This document shows, in pieces, positions 16,690 through 24,277 of a stretch of DNA of 64,000 nucleotides. The position numbers were made by a program, and so were the translations under genes. Where the stretch lies: positions 496,001 through 560,000 of the forward strand of contig CAVSLJ010000001.1 in NCBI GenBank assembly GCA_963728875.1, in the 5' to 3' direction. The stretch's first letter is position 1, and each line of letters opens with the position of its first letter. This DNA is from DASUPK01 sp963728875 (GTDB lineage: Bacteria > Actinomycetota > Thermoleophilia > Solirubrobacterales > 70-9). The notes beneath the pieces were generated by a model. That model was not told the DNA's origin. It saw nothing but the letters and a program-made list of their open reading frames with translations, and did no database searches.

Positions 16690-17441
16690 TCAATACCGGA
16701 CGCTCGCCAGGTGGAGGCCGTGCGCTCGGGCGGTATCCCCCGCCCGATCGCGGGGTGCACCCTCCAGCAGGGAGCGGAAATCGTCGAGCGTTCGCCTCCC
16801 GCCCGCCACCTCGAGCATCGTCCCGACCAGCGCCCGAACCATGTTGCGCATGAAGGCGTCGGCCTCGATCCATAGCTCGAGCACGCTGCCCTCCCCCAGC
16901 ACCGCGGGCTTCTCGTGCCAGTCGGCGCGGAGGATGTTCCGCTCGAAGCGGACGTGCTCGGTCTGGGTGGGCGTGAAGGCGGTGAAGTCGTGCGCGCCGC
17001 GAAGCGCATCACCGCAGCTCGCCAGTGCGCCGCGATCGACCCGGTGTGGCCAGAAGAGGGAGACGGCCGCCTCGAATGGGTTCGGCGTCCGCTCCGAGAG
17101 CACGCGGTAGCAGTAGGTGCGAGAGCGGGCATCGCGGCGCGCATCGAAGCCGTCGGCCGCCCGCTCGACGCTCAGCACCGCCAGATCCGGGCCGGTGAGC
17201 GAATTGAGCGCCCTGCCCAGCTCCTCGGGAGGATCGCGGTCGAGCTGGAAGCTGGCCACCTGCCCCCAGGCGTGGACGCCCGCGTCCGTCCGGCCGGCGA
17301 CCGTGAGCGAGGGGCGGCGTTCTCGAGGATCCGCTCCAGGGCGGCCTCGAGCTCCCCCTGGACGGTCCTGCGGCCCGGCTGAGCCGCCCAGCCGTCGAAG
17401 CGGGCGCCGTGGTAGGCGAGATTCATGCGCACCGCGGCCAT
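16690..17441 (-). CDS. truA: tRNA pseudouridine synthase TruA, frameshifted
   Basis: The two halves lie in different frames. The N-terminal part reads MAAVRMNLAYHGARFDGWAAQ and RRTVQGELEAALERILENAAP. The downstream frame reads TVAGRTDAGVHAWGQVASFQLDRDPP and continues to ADAFMRNMVRALVGTMLEVAGG, a normal TruA C-terminus. The break is at a G4 run at 17311-17314 (C4 on the coding strand), where one missing C would restore ...AAPSLTVAGRTDAG, including the catalytic Asp. The corrected protein would be about 250 residues, normal for TruA, which modifies positions 38-40 of tRNA anticodon arms. A homopolymer sequencing error is the simplest explanation. Confidence 0.85.
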
Positions 17442-17464
17442 TGGATGCGCGACACTACTCAGCG

Positions 17465-17716
17465 ATGGCCCTGCCCGGCTCGGACGAACCAGCCTCGATC
17501 TCCCAGGACGAGGCTCGCCAGGAGCTCTTCGGGCGCGGCCCGAGCAAGGTGGGGATGGAGGTCTACGAGGTGATCGCGATCGTGCTCGGCATCGTCGGCG
17601 CCGCGATCGCCTTCGAGACGATCGACAGCTGGGCACAGTGGGTCGTGCTCGCCGGAATCCTGGTGACGGTGATCGGCTTCATGATCGCGGTCAGCCCCAA
17701 CCGGCGCGGCGACTAG
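17465..17716 (+). CDS. Small two-segment membrane protein
   Basis: The product is 83 residues. The N-terminal 30 are soluble, then two hydrophobic segments (VYEVIAIVLGIVGAAIAFETI and WVVLAGILVTVIGFMIAV) are joined by DSWAQ, with a short basic end PNRRGD. The gene at 17800 encodes the same layout with NWAQWVVLG and PNRKG, so the two are tandem paralogues. They lie on the plus strand between truA and rplQ, which face the other way. The function is unknown. Confidence 0.65.
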   Translation: MALPGSDEPASISQDEARQELFGRGPSKVGMEVYEVIAIVLGIVGAAIAFETIDSWAQWVVLAGILVTVIGFMIAVSPNRRGD

Positions 17717-17799
17717 TCCGCTCTGTGAGGCGACTCACTGCCTGACCGCGCCGCCATGCGCGTAAGGTGTTTCCGACTCAGCGTCGAAGAGGGAGAGAT

Positions 17800-18078
17800 A
17801 TGGCAAATACGGACATCACCCAGCGCTCCCAGTACGAGCGGAGCGACCTGCTCGCCGGCGGAGAGGGGATCCGCCGAGGCTCGGAGAAGGGTTCCGCGAT
17901 CTACAGCGTGATCGCTCTGATCGTCGGGATCGTGCTCTGCGTCGTTGCGCTCTCGACCATCGAGAACTGGGCGCAGTGGGTCGTGCTCGGCGTGATCGTG
18001 GTCTTCACGTTCGCGCTGATGTTCGCGCTCGGCCCGAACCGCAAGGGCTCAGGTTCGAGCTTCAAGACCGGGCGCTAG
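17800..18078 (+). CDS. Small two-segment membrane protein (tandem paralogue)
   Basis: The product is 92 residues from the ATG at 17800, which has AGGGAGAG just upstream. The open frame begins at 17767 but lacks support there. The soluble N-terminus (MANTDITQRSQYERSDLLAGGEG) precedes two hydrophobic segments (IYSVIALIVGIVLCVVALSTI and WVVLGVIVVFTFALMFAL) separated by ENWAQ and closing with GPNRKGS. It shares this hairpin with the 17465 gene. I do not recognise the family. Confidence 0.7.
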   Translation: MANTDITQRSQYERSDLLAGGEGIRRGSEKGSAIYSVIALIVGIVLCVVALSTIENWAQWVVLGVIVVFTFALMFALGPNRKGSGSSFKTGR

Positions 18079-18120
18079 CGGCCACAAGGCCGCTGTGGCC
18101 GCGACTTGATGGCGAAGCCG
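18077..18120. repeat. REP-like repeat, copy B (also possible terminator hairpin)
   Basis: A perfect hairpin AGCGGCC-ACAA-GGCCGCT (18077-18094) runs into GTGGCC and a tail ending TTGATGGCGAAGCCG. The 33 bases at 18088-18120 match copy A at 12263-12296. The element fills the gap between the converging small membrane gene and rplQ, and overlaps the end of the former. Confidence 0.6.
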
Positions 18121-18123
18121 ACC

Positions 18124-18477
18124 CTAGACGAGCTCTAGAAACACCATCTCGGCCGAGTCGCTGCGGCGCGGGCCGAGCTTGACGATGCGCGTGTAGCCGC
18201 CAGGCCGCTGCGCGTAGCGGGGCGCGATCTCCTCGAAGAGCTTGTGCACGGCGAACTTGTCGTTGTGCAGCTCAGAGAGCGCCTGCCGGCGCGCGTGGAG
18301 GTCGCCTCGCTTGGCGAGCGTGATCAGCTTCTCGAACTCGGGCTTGAGGGCCTTCGCCTTCGGCTGGGTCGTCCGGATGCGCTCGTGCTCGATCAGCTGC
18401 TTCGACATGGTGCGAAGCATCGAGTTGCGGTGAGCCGCATCCCGGCTCAGCTTTGCCCTTTTGCGCTGGTGCCTCAT
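18124..18477 (-). CDS. rplQ: 50S ribosomal protein L17
   Basis: The product is 117 residues beginning MRHQRKRAKLSRDAAHRNSMLRTM, the universal L17 N-terminus, and ending with GGYTRIVKLGPRRSDSAEMVFLELV. The open frame continues upstream, but the ATG at 18477 gives the family start. L17 lies near the exit of the peptide tunnel. It is the last gene of the alpha-operon module, 31 bases after rpoA. Confidence 0.97.
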   Translation of the reverse strand: MRHQRKRAKLSRDAAHRNSMLRTMSKQLIEHERIRTTQPKAKALKPEFEKLITLAKRGDLHARRQALSELHNDKFAVHKLFEEIAPRYAQRPGGYTRIVKLGPRRSDSAEMVFLELV

Positions 18478-18508
18478 CGCCGTCGCTCCGGCCGGAACTC
18501 TAGGGGAC

Positions 18509-19501
18509 CTAGTCGGCTCGCAGCGAGAGGCCGCGGGCACGCAGGGTCTCCTGGACCTCTTCGATCGACTTGCGACCGAAGTTCGGGATCGCGTTGAGCT
18601 CCGACTCCGACTTCCGCACGAGCTCACCGACGGTCTGGATGCCGGCGCGCTTCAGGCAGTTGTAGGAGCGGACGCCCAGCTCGAGCTCCTCGATCAGGAT
18701 CTCGTCGAGCCCGTCCGCGCCGGGGACCGCGGCGGCCTCGCCGCCGCCTCCCCCGCCGTCGACCGCGGCGATCGCACCCTCGCCCCGCAGCTCATCGACG
18801 CGGTCGGCGGTGGTGAAGATCGCCAGGCTCTTGATCAGGATCTCGGCGGCCTCGCGGAGCGCGGCGCCCGGCTCGATCGAGCCGTCGGTCTCGACCTCGA
18901 GCGTGAGCTTGTCGAAGTCGGTCCGCTGCCCGACTCGGGCGGAGTCGACCGAATAGGCGGCGCGGCGGATCGGCGAGAAGATCGCGTCGATCGGGACCAC
19001 GCCGATGGGCTTCTCGTCGGACTTGTTCTCGTCCGCCGGCGAGTAGCCGCGGCCGCGCCCGATCGTCAGGTACATCTCGAGCTTGGTCTTCTTCTCGAGC
19101 GTGGCGATCGGCGCCTCGGGGTTGAGGATCTCGACGCCCGCGGGCAGGTCGATGTCCTTGGCCTTGACCTCGCCGGGGCCGGTGGCGACCAGCGGCGTCT
19201 CGACCTCATCGGCGTCGGTGTGCATGCGCACGACGACGTCCTTGAGGTTGAGGACCAGGTCGGTGACGTCCTCCTTCAGGCCCGGGATGGTCGAGAACTC
19301 GTGAGCCACGCCCTCGATGCGAACGCTGGTGATCGCGGCGCCGCCGAGGGAGGAGAGCAGCACGCGGCGGAGGCTGTTGCCGAACGTGTAGCCGAAGCCC
19401 TTGTCGAGCGGCTCGATGGTGAAGGTGCCCTTGTTCTCCTCGGCATCCTCGCCCGCGATCTTGGGCACTTGGAAATCTGGCAGGGTGGTCATGGCTTCCA
19501 T
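18509..19501 (-). CDS. rpoA: RNA polymerase subunit alpha
   Basis: The product is 330 residues. The N-terminal dimerisation domain has GFGYTFGNSLRRVLLSSLGGAAITSVRIEGV. A Gly/Ala-rich linker (VDGGGGGGEAAAVPGAD) leads to the C-terminal domain with IEELELGVRSYNCLKRAGIQTVGELVRKSE and NFGRKSIEEVQETLRARGLSL, which binds UP elements and activators. AAGGAAG precedes the ATG at 19501 by about 10 bases. Confidence 0.97.
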   Translation of the reverse strand: MEAMTTLPDFQVPKIAGEDAEENKGTFTIEPLDKGFGYTFGNSLRRVLLSSLGGAAITSVRIEGVAHEFSTIPGLKEDVTDLVLNLKDVVVRMHTDADEVETPLVATGPGEVKAKDIDLPAGVEILNPEAPIATLEKKTKLEMYLTIGRGRGYSPADENKSDEKPIGVVPIDAIFSPIRRAAYSVDSARVGQRTDFDKLTLEVETDGSIEPGAALREAAEILIKSLAIFTTADRVDELRGEGAIAAVDGGGGGGEAAAVPGADGLDEILIEELELGVRSYNCLKRAGIQTVGELVRKSESELNAIPNFGRKSIEEVQETLRARGLSLRAD

Positions 19502-19528
19502 CAGTTATCTACTTCCTTCTCTGGGGGG

Positions 19529-20150
19529 TTACTTCGAGTACAGCTCGACGATGAGCTGTTCCTCGACCGGGGCTGAGATCTCGCTCCGCTCAGGGAGCCT
19601 CAGCACCTTGGCGTTAAGTGAGTCGTGGTCGGCCTGCAGCCAGGCCGGGACTCCCGAGGTGAGCTCGGTCGCGTTCCGAACGACGTCCGTGCCGGCGCTG
19701 TTCGGCTTGATCGTGATCACGTCGTCGGGCTTCACCTGGTAGCTGGGGATGTCGACACGGCGGCCGTTCACGGTCCAATGGCCGTGGCTGACCAGCTGGC
19801 GGGCCTGGCGGCGCGAGGCGGCGAAGCCGAGGCGCACCAGGACGTTGTCCAGGCGGCACTCGAGCAGGCGCAAGCAGGTTCTCGCCGGTGACGCCCTCCT
19901 GGCGGCTCGCCTTGTCGTAATAGCTCGCGAACTGCTTCTCGAGCACCTGGTAGTAGCGCTTGGCCTTCTGCTTCTCGCGCAGCTGCGCGCGGTACTCGGA
20001 CTGCCGCATGCGGCCTCGGCCGTGCTCGCCCGGCGGATAGGAGCGGCGCTCGACGCCGCACTTGTCGGTGAAGCAGCGAGAGCCCTTGAGGAAGAGCTTC
20101 TGCCCCTCGCGGCGGCACTGCTTGCACTGTGCTCCGGTGTCGCGGGCCAT
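19529..20150 (-). CDS. rpsD: 30S ribosomal protein S4, frameshifted
   Basis: The N-terminal 94 residues (MARDTGAQCKQCRREGQKLFLKG to RQEGVTGENLL) and the C-terminal RLLECRLDNVLVRLGFAASRRQARQLV to the stop at 19529 are both clear S4, but they are in different frames. The switch is at 19869-19878, where the coding strand reads CTGCTTGCGC. Removing one base gives GENLLRLLECRLDN, the expected sequence. The corrected gene would be 621 nt (206 residues), normal for S4. The early cysteines (Cys9, Cys12 and later) mark the zinc-type S4. An essential 16S-binding protein is unlikely to be truly broken, so an error is probable. The start overlaps the rpsK stop (TGATG). Confidence 0.9.
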
Positions 20151-20542
20151 CAGACGCGCCTCCGCTTGCGGGGGCGGCAGCCGTTATGGGCCTGCGGCGT
20201 CACGTCCTTCACCGTCGTCACGTCGAGGCCGGCTGCCTGCAGGGACCGAATCGCGGTCTCGCGGCCGGAGCCGGCGCCCTTGGCGAAGACCTCGACCTTC
20301 TCGAGGCCGTGCTCCATCCCCTTCTTGGCGGCTGCGTCGGCGGTCACCTGGGCGGCGAACGGAGTCGACTTGCGGGAACCCTTGAAGCCGGCTGAGCCGG
20401 CGGACTCCCAGGCGAGCACGTTGCCCTCGGGGTCGGTGAGGGTGACGATGGTGTTGTTGAACGAAGTCTTGATGTGAGCCTGGCCGTAGGTGACGTTCTT
20501 GCGGACCTTGCGGCGGGAGCGACCCTTCTTCGGAGCTGCCAT
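20150..20542 (-). CDS. rpsK: 30S ribosomal protein S11
   Basis: The product is 130 residues. VTYGQAHIKTSFNNTIVTLTDPEGNVLAWESAGSAGFKGSRKSTPFAAQ and the end DVTPQAHNGCRPRKRRRV are diagnostic. S11 forms the platform of the 30S subunit and contacts mRNA upstream of the P site. It lies 20 bases after rpsM and overlaps rpsD by one base. Confidence 0.98.
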   Translation of the reverse strand: MAAPKKGRSRRKVRKNVTYGQAHIKTSFNNTIVTLTDPEGNVLAWESAGSAGFKGSRKSTPFAAQVTADAAAKKGMEHGLEKVEVFAKGAGSGRETAIRSLQAAGLDVTTVKDVTPQAHNGCRPRKRRRV

Positions 20543-20562
20543 CTAGCTGATCCCTCCCCGGC

Positions 20563-20946
20563 TCACTTCGGCTGCGGGGCCTTCTTGCGGCCCGCAACGC
20601 TCATCCGGCGCGGGCCCTTGCGGCCACGCGCGTTGGTCTTGGTGCGCTGACCGCGCACGGGGAGCCCGCGGCGGTGGCGCAGGCCCCGATAGGAGCCGAT
20701 CTCCTGAAGGCGCTTGACGTTCTGGGAGCGGTCCCGGCGCAGATCGCCCTCGACCTCCCGGTTCTCGACCGCGTCGCGAAGCTTGATGATCTCGTCCTCG
20801 GTCAGGTCCTTGACCTGGGTGTTCGGGTCGACCCCGGTCTCCTTGAGGATCTCGTTGGCCGTCGAGCGGCCGATGCCGAAGACGTAGGTGAGGCCGATCT
20901 CGGCCCGCTTGTTGAGGGGGAGGTTGACTCCCGCGATCCGCGCCAC
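20563..20946 (-). CDS. rpsM: 30S ribosomal protein S13
   Basis: The product is 127 residues with a GTG start. ARIAGVNLPLNKRAEIGLTYVFGIGRSTA is the S13 N-terminus, and the basic tail RGQRTKTNARGRKGPRR reaches the P-site tRNA. The start codon directly follows the rpmJ stop (TAG|GTG), indicating coupled translation. Confidence 0.98.
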   Translation of the reverse strand: MARIAGVNLPLNKRAEIGLTYVFGIGRSTANEILKETGVDPNTQVKDLTEDEIIKLRDAVENREVEGDLRRDRSQNVKRLQEIGSYRGLRHRRGLPVRGQRTKTNARGRKGPRRMSVAGRKKAPQPK

Positions 20947-21060
20947 CTAGCCCTGCCTCTGCTTGTGACGGGGATTCGGGCAGATCACGAGGACCGCGCC
21001 GCCGCGGCGGATCACCTTGCACTTCTCACACATCGGCTTTACAGACGCTCGGACCTTCAT
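20947..21060 (-). CDS. rpmJ: 50S ribosomal protein L36 (zinc-binding type)
   Basis: The product is 37 residues translated from the reverse strand: MKVRASVKPMCEKCKVIRRG and GAVLVICPNPRHKQRQG. Cys11, Cys14, Cys27 and His32 form the zinc site of C-plus L36. It is the first gene of the rpmJ-rpsM-rpsK-rpsD-rpoA-rplQ module. infA, usually just upstream, is absent here. A GAAGGGG stretch precedes the ATG. Confidence 0.95.
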   Translation of the reverse strand: MKVRASVKPMCEKCKVIRRGGAVLVICPNPRHKQRQG

Positions 21061-21126
21061 TCCCCTTCTCTCAATGGGGTCGTATCTTGCTGGGAGTAAG
21101 CCCGCCGGCCCCAGGAGTCGGGCCTA

Positions 21127-21160
21127 CAGGCGTGAAAAACGCCGGCCACGCAGGCGTGAA
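21127..21160. promoter_or_regulatory. Ten-base direct repeat in rpmJ/ltrA intergenic spacer
   Basis: CAGGCGTGAA occurs at 21127-21136 and again at 21151-21160, a 24-base period close to two helical turns. The spacer separates the divergent rpmJ and LtrA-like genes and must hold the rpmJ-module promoter. No strong -35/-10 pair is evident. An operator role is only a possibility. Confidence 0.25.
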
Positions 21161-21230
21161 CCGACTCGTGCAAGGATAGCAGCGTGCGTGCCTGGGCCGT
21201 GCCTGAGCGCCCCGGCAGTCCAAGAGATGG

Positions 21231-21236
21231 TAGAAG
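21231..21236 (+). promoter_or_regulatory. -10-like hexamer for LtrA-like gene
   Basis: TAGAAG is followed by six bases and the GTG at 21243, with no Shine-Dalgarno sequence. The arrangement fits leaderless transcription. Confidence 0.35.
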
Positions 21237-21242
21237 CGCCGC

Positions 21243-22439
21243 GTGGAGACCGAAACCAAGGAGATTGGCGCCGGGCACGCCGGCGAGGAACGGGTCACGC
21301 CTCTCGAGCTCTTCTTCGACCTCGTCTTTGTCCTCTCGTTCACTCAGGTGACGATCAAGATGGCGCACCACCCCAGCTGGGCCGGACTTGGCGAGGGGCT
21401 CCTGATCCTGGCGGCCGTCTGGTGGGCATGGTGCGCCTACGGCTGGCTCACCAACACGATTGAGCCGGACGAAAACGTCAACCGGATCTGCATGTTCGCG
21501 GCGATGGGAGGAATGCTGATCGTCTCGCTCAGCATTCCGGAGGCCTTCGGCGACCGCGGACTCCTCTTCGGCTGCGCCTATTTCCTTGTCCGTGCGATGC
21601 AGCTGATCCTCTACGTCCGGAACACTCGGAACGCCGACGACGAGGGTGATTTGCAGGCAATTCTCAAGCTCGCCCCCGGACTCCTGATCGGGTCCGCCCT
21701 GCTGATCGTCGCCGGCCTGCTGGACGGCGGCGCCCGCACCTCGGTCTGGATCCTCGCGATCCTGATCGACTGGTCGACGCCGTTGCTCTTCGGGACCGAG
21801 GAGTTCCACCTCGACCCTGGCCACTTCGCGGAGCGCCACGGCCTGATCGTGCTGATCGCACTCGGGGAATCGGTGCTCGCGATCGGCGCCGCGTCCGGCT
21901 TCACGCTTGATACGGGCGAGGTCATCGCAGCGATCTGCGGGATCGTCGCCATCGCCTCCCTCTGGTGGGCCTATTTCGACATCGTCGCCATCGTCGCGGA
22001 GCGCCGCCTGACCGAGGCCCCACCGGGCGAGCAGGCCCCAATGGCGAGGGATGTCTACAGCTACCTCCATTTCCCTCTGATCGCCGGAATCGTCCTGCTT
22101 GCGTTGGGCCTGAAGGAGACGCTCCTGGGGACGGGGGATGAACTCGAGACAATCCCGGCGATCGCGCTCTGCTGCGGGCCCGCCCTTTACCTGCTTGGGC
22201 AGATCGCGATTCGGTTCCGCGTTCTCGGGACGTTCAGCCCCCACCGCGCGCTGGCGACCATCGCCCTTCTCGCACTCGTCCCCCTTGCGCTCGGCGCTGA
22301 CGCCCTTGGCGCGCTGGTGGCGGTCTCTGCCGTTCTGGCAGCCCTGATCGCCTACGAGGCGGTCCGCTTCCGCGAGCTCCGCACTCGGGTCAGGTCAAAT
22401 CCGTCAGCGACGCTGGCGGAAATGCGCGGAGTCAGCTGA
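21243..22439 (+). CDS. Low temperature requirement A (LtrA)-like membrane protein
   Basis: The product is 398 residues from a GTG. The family N-terminus VTPLELFFDLVFVLSFTQVT is followed by about ten to twelve hydrophobic segments, including HFAERHGLIVLIALGESVLAIG, a conserved LtrA block. The family is named from a Listeria locus needed for growth in the cold. Its biochemical role is unknown. The gene sits against the direction of the ribosomal operons, in the place where infA is usually found between map and rpmJ. Its last 8 bases overlap the convergent VOC gene. Confidence 0.85.
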   Translation: METETKEIGAGHAGEERVTPLELFFDLVFVLSFTQVTIKMAHHPSWAGLGEGLLILAAVWWAWCAYGWLTNTIEPDENVNRICMFAAMGGMLIVSLSIPEAFGDRGLLFGCAYFLVRAMQLILYVRNTRNADDEGDLQAILKLAPGLLIGSALLIVAGLLDGGARTSVWILAILIDWSTPLLFGTEEFHLDPGHFAERHGLIVLIALGESVLAIGAASGFTLDTGEVIAAICGIVAIASLWWAYFDIVAIVAERRLTEAPPGEQAPMARDVYSYLHFPLIAGIVLLALGLKETLLGTGDELETIPAIALCCGPALYLLGQIAIRFRVLGTFSPHRALATIALLALVPLALGADALGALVAVSAVLAALIAYEAVRFRELRTRVRSNPSATLAEMRGVS

Positions 22440-22788
22440 GGTGAGCGAGAACGTTGACTATCGTGCCGCCAGGATCTTCGACGAAGAACCGGCGGACGCC
22501 CCAAGGTTCGTCGGTTAGCGGATACACCACGCGGAGGCCACGCCGCAACACCTCGGAGTGCACAGCGTCGACGGACGTCGGATCACCGACGTCGATGCCG
22601 AAACTCGGTTGGGGTTCCTCCATCCCCTTCGGCGACACGATGACCTGGCCAGCAGGATTCGAGGGGGACCGGAGCCCCAGCACCGGATCCTCCATGGCGA
22701 CCTCGAGCCCGAAAAGCTCGGTATAGAAGGCGCGCGAGCGGGCGAGATCGTCTCCCACCGCATACGGGTGGATGCGCTTGATCTCCAC
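22432..22788 (-). CDS. VOC-fold (glyoxalase/bleomycin-resistance-like) protein
   Basis: The product is 118 residues with a GTG start. VEIKRIHPYAVGDDLARSRAFYTELFGLEVAMEDPVLGL and the closing RRFFVEDPGGTIVNVLAHL show the two beta-alpha-beta-beta-beta units of a VOC domain. Candidate metal ligands are few (no clear HxxxE set), so the catalytic type is open. It starts 8 bases after the map stop and may be cotranscribed with adk-map. A second VOC protein lies at 43388. Confidence 0.78.
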   Translation of the reverse strand: MEIKRIHPYAVGDDLARSRAFYTELFGLEVAMEDPVLGLRSPSNPAGQVIVSPKGMEEPQPSFGIDVGDPTSVDAVHSEVLRRGLRVVYPLTDEPWGVRRFFVEDPGGTIVNVLAHLS

Positions 22789-22796
22789 TCAGGTGT

Positions 22797-23564
22797 CTAC
22801 TCCAGGTGCCAGGGGGTGAGGACGCGCGGGCCGTCCTCGGTGATGGCGACCGTGAACTCGAAATGCGCGGCCAGCGAGTCGTCAGCGGAGTAAACGGCCC
22901 AGCCGTCTGAGCCCATGCGGATGTCCGCGGCGCCGGCGTTCACCATCGGCTCGATCGCCAGCACCATTCCGATCTCGAGCTCCGGCCCCTTGCCCGGATC
23001 GCCGAAGTTCGGGATCTGTGGGTCCTCGTGCATGTCGCGGCCGACCCCGTGGCCGACGAGCGTGCGGATGACCGAGAGGTTGTCGCGCTCCACCCGCTGC
23101 TGGACGGCGTGCGAGATGTCGCTGAGGTGGTTGCCCTTCACCGCCTGGGCGATGCCCTCGAAGAGCGCGTCCTTGGTGGCTGTGAGCAGCGGCTGAGCGC
23201 CCTCCGGCTCCTCGCCGATCGGCACGGTGATCGCCGCGTCGGCGACCCAGCCCTCGTAGGTGACTCCCACGTCGATCGAGAGGATGTCGCCGCGGCGGAG
23301 CTCGTAGGGCCCCGGGATGCCGTGGACGACCATCGAGTTCGGCGAGGTGCAGATCGAGCCTGGGAAGCCCCGGTAGCCCTTGAAGGAGGGAACGGCGCCC
23401 TGCGAGCGGATGAACTTCTCGGCGGCCTCGTCGAGCTCCTTGGTGGTCGCTCCTGGGCGGGCCTTCGAGCGAAGCATGCGCAGGCAGCGGGCCTGGATCC
23501 TGCCGGCCTCGGCCATCGCGTCGATCTGCTCGGAAGTCTTGCGGATGATCATGCCGCGATACAT
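22797..23564 (-). CDS. map: Methionine aminopeptidase type I
   Basis: The product is 255 residues. The active-site His is in VVHGIPG, the metal ligands are in SIDVGVTYEGWVADAAIT (two Asp), GHGVGRDMHEDPQIPNF (His), AIEPMV (Glu) and HFEFTVAIT (Glu). It removes the initiator methionine from nascent proteins. The start MYRGMIIRK at 23564 is kept, although MIIRK at 23552 is an alternative. It lies 7 bases after adk. Confidence 0.96.
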   Translation of the reverse strand: MYRGMIIRKTSEQIDAMAEAGRIQARCLRMLRSKARPGATTKELDEAAEKFIRSQGAVPSFKGYRGFPGSICTSPNSMVVHGIPGPYELRRGDILSIDVGVTYEGWVADAAITVPIGEEPEGAQPLLTATKDALFEGIAQAVKGNHLSDISHAVQQRVERDNLSVIRTLVGHGVGRDMHEDPQIPNFGDPGKGPELEIGMVLAIEPMVNAGAADIRMGSDGWAVYSADDSLAAHFEFTVAITEDGPRVLTPWHLE

Positions 23565-23571
23565 GTCGGTC

Positions 23572-24264
23572 TCACATCCCCTCCTCTTCCTCGCGACGAA
23601 GCGTCGCGAGGATGCCGTGGATGCCCTCCTCGACCACGTCCTGGGATTCCGCGCCGTTCACATGGTTGAGGATGCCATGCTCCTCGTAGTAGTCGATCAG
23701 CGGCTTTGTCTTCTCCTCGTACTGGTTGAGGCGATTCTTGATCACGTCGGGCTTGTCGTCGTCGCGGACGATCAGCTTGCCCTCGTCGATGTCGCAGACG
23801 CCCTCCTGCTCCGGAGGATCGAACTCGACGTGGTAGATGTGGCTCGGGTTCTTCTCGCAGGTGCGCCGCCCACCCAGCCGGCGCACGACCTCGTCCTCTG
23901 AGACGTCGATCAGGATCGCCGCGGTGAGCTCACGCCCGAGCTCCTTCATCTTCTGGTCGAGCGCCTCGGCTTGCGGGACGGTGCGCGGGAATCCGTCGAG
24001 GATGAAACCGTCCTCCGCCTCCTCCTGCTGGAGGCGCTCGGCGATCACCCCGATGATCACCTCGTCCGGCACCAGGTCCCCGCGGTCCATGAACTCCTTG
24101 GCCTGCTTGCCGACCTCGGTTCCCTCCTTGACGGCGGCGCGCAGGATGTCCCCCGTCGCGTAGTACGGGAGCCGGAAGTCCTCCTGGAGGCGTTCCCCCT
24201 GAGTCCCCTTCCCGCTGCCGGGCGGGCCGAGGAGGATGAGGTTCAGCTCGGACAAGCCCGGCAT
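23572..24264 (-). CDS. adk: Adenylate kinase
   Basis: The product is 230 residues. The P-loop GPPGSGKGTQ and DGFPRTVPQA are diagnostic of AMP/ATP phosphotransfer. The lid reads RRTCEKNPSHIYHVEFDPPEQEGVCDIDEG. Of the four-Cys zinc knot of Gram-positive enzymes only two Cys remain, with Asn and Asp at the other positions. The tail is acidic (LRREEEEGM). The start at 24264 gives MPGLSELNLILLGPPG, with a TTG three codons later as an alternative. It lies between secY and map as in most bacteria. Confidence 0.95.
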   Translation of the reverse strand: MPGLSELNLILLGPPGSGKGTQGERLQEDFRLPYYATGDILRAAVKEGTEVGKQAKEFMDRGDLVPDEVIIGVIAERLQQEEAEDGFILDGFPRTVPQAEALDQKMKELGRELTAAILIDVSEDEVVRRLGGRRTCEKNPSHIYHVEFDPPEQEGVCDIDEGKLIVRDDDKPDVIKNRLNQYEEKTKPLIDYYEEHGILNHVNGAESQDVVEEGIHGILATLRREEEEGM

Positions 24265-24277
24265 CCGGTCGCGCGCG

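Noticed and set aside
16379..16873. Minus-strand frame with a hydrophobic stretch (FGTFVVTSCSLAWLYLRDQ) between truA and surE
   Set aside because: It runs on into surE out of frame and has no ribosome binding site or conserved stop position. The hydrophobic stretch lies in a promoter spacer.
21057..22244. A 395-codon minus-strand frame opposite the LtrA-like gene, once considered as a relocated infA or ribosomal gene
   Set aside because: No IF1 motif or other family pattern is present, and the plus-strand LtrA frame explains the region.
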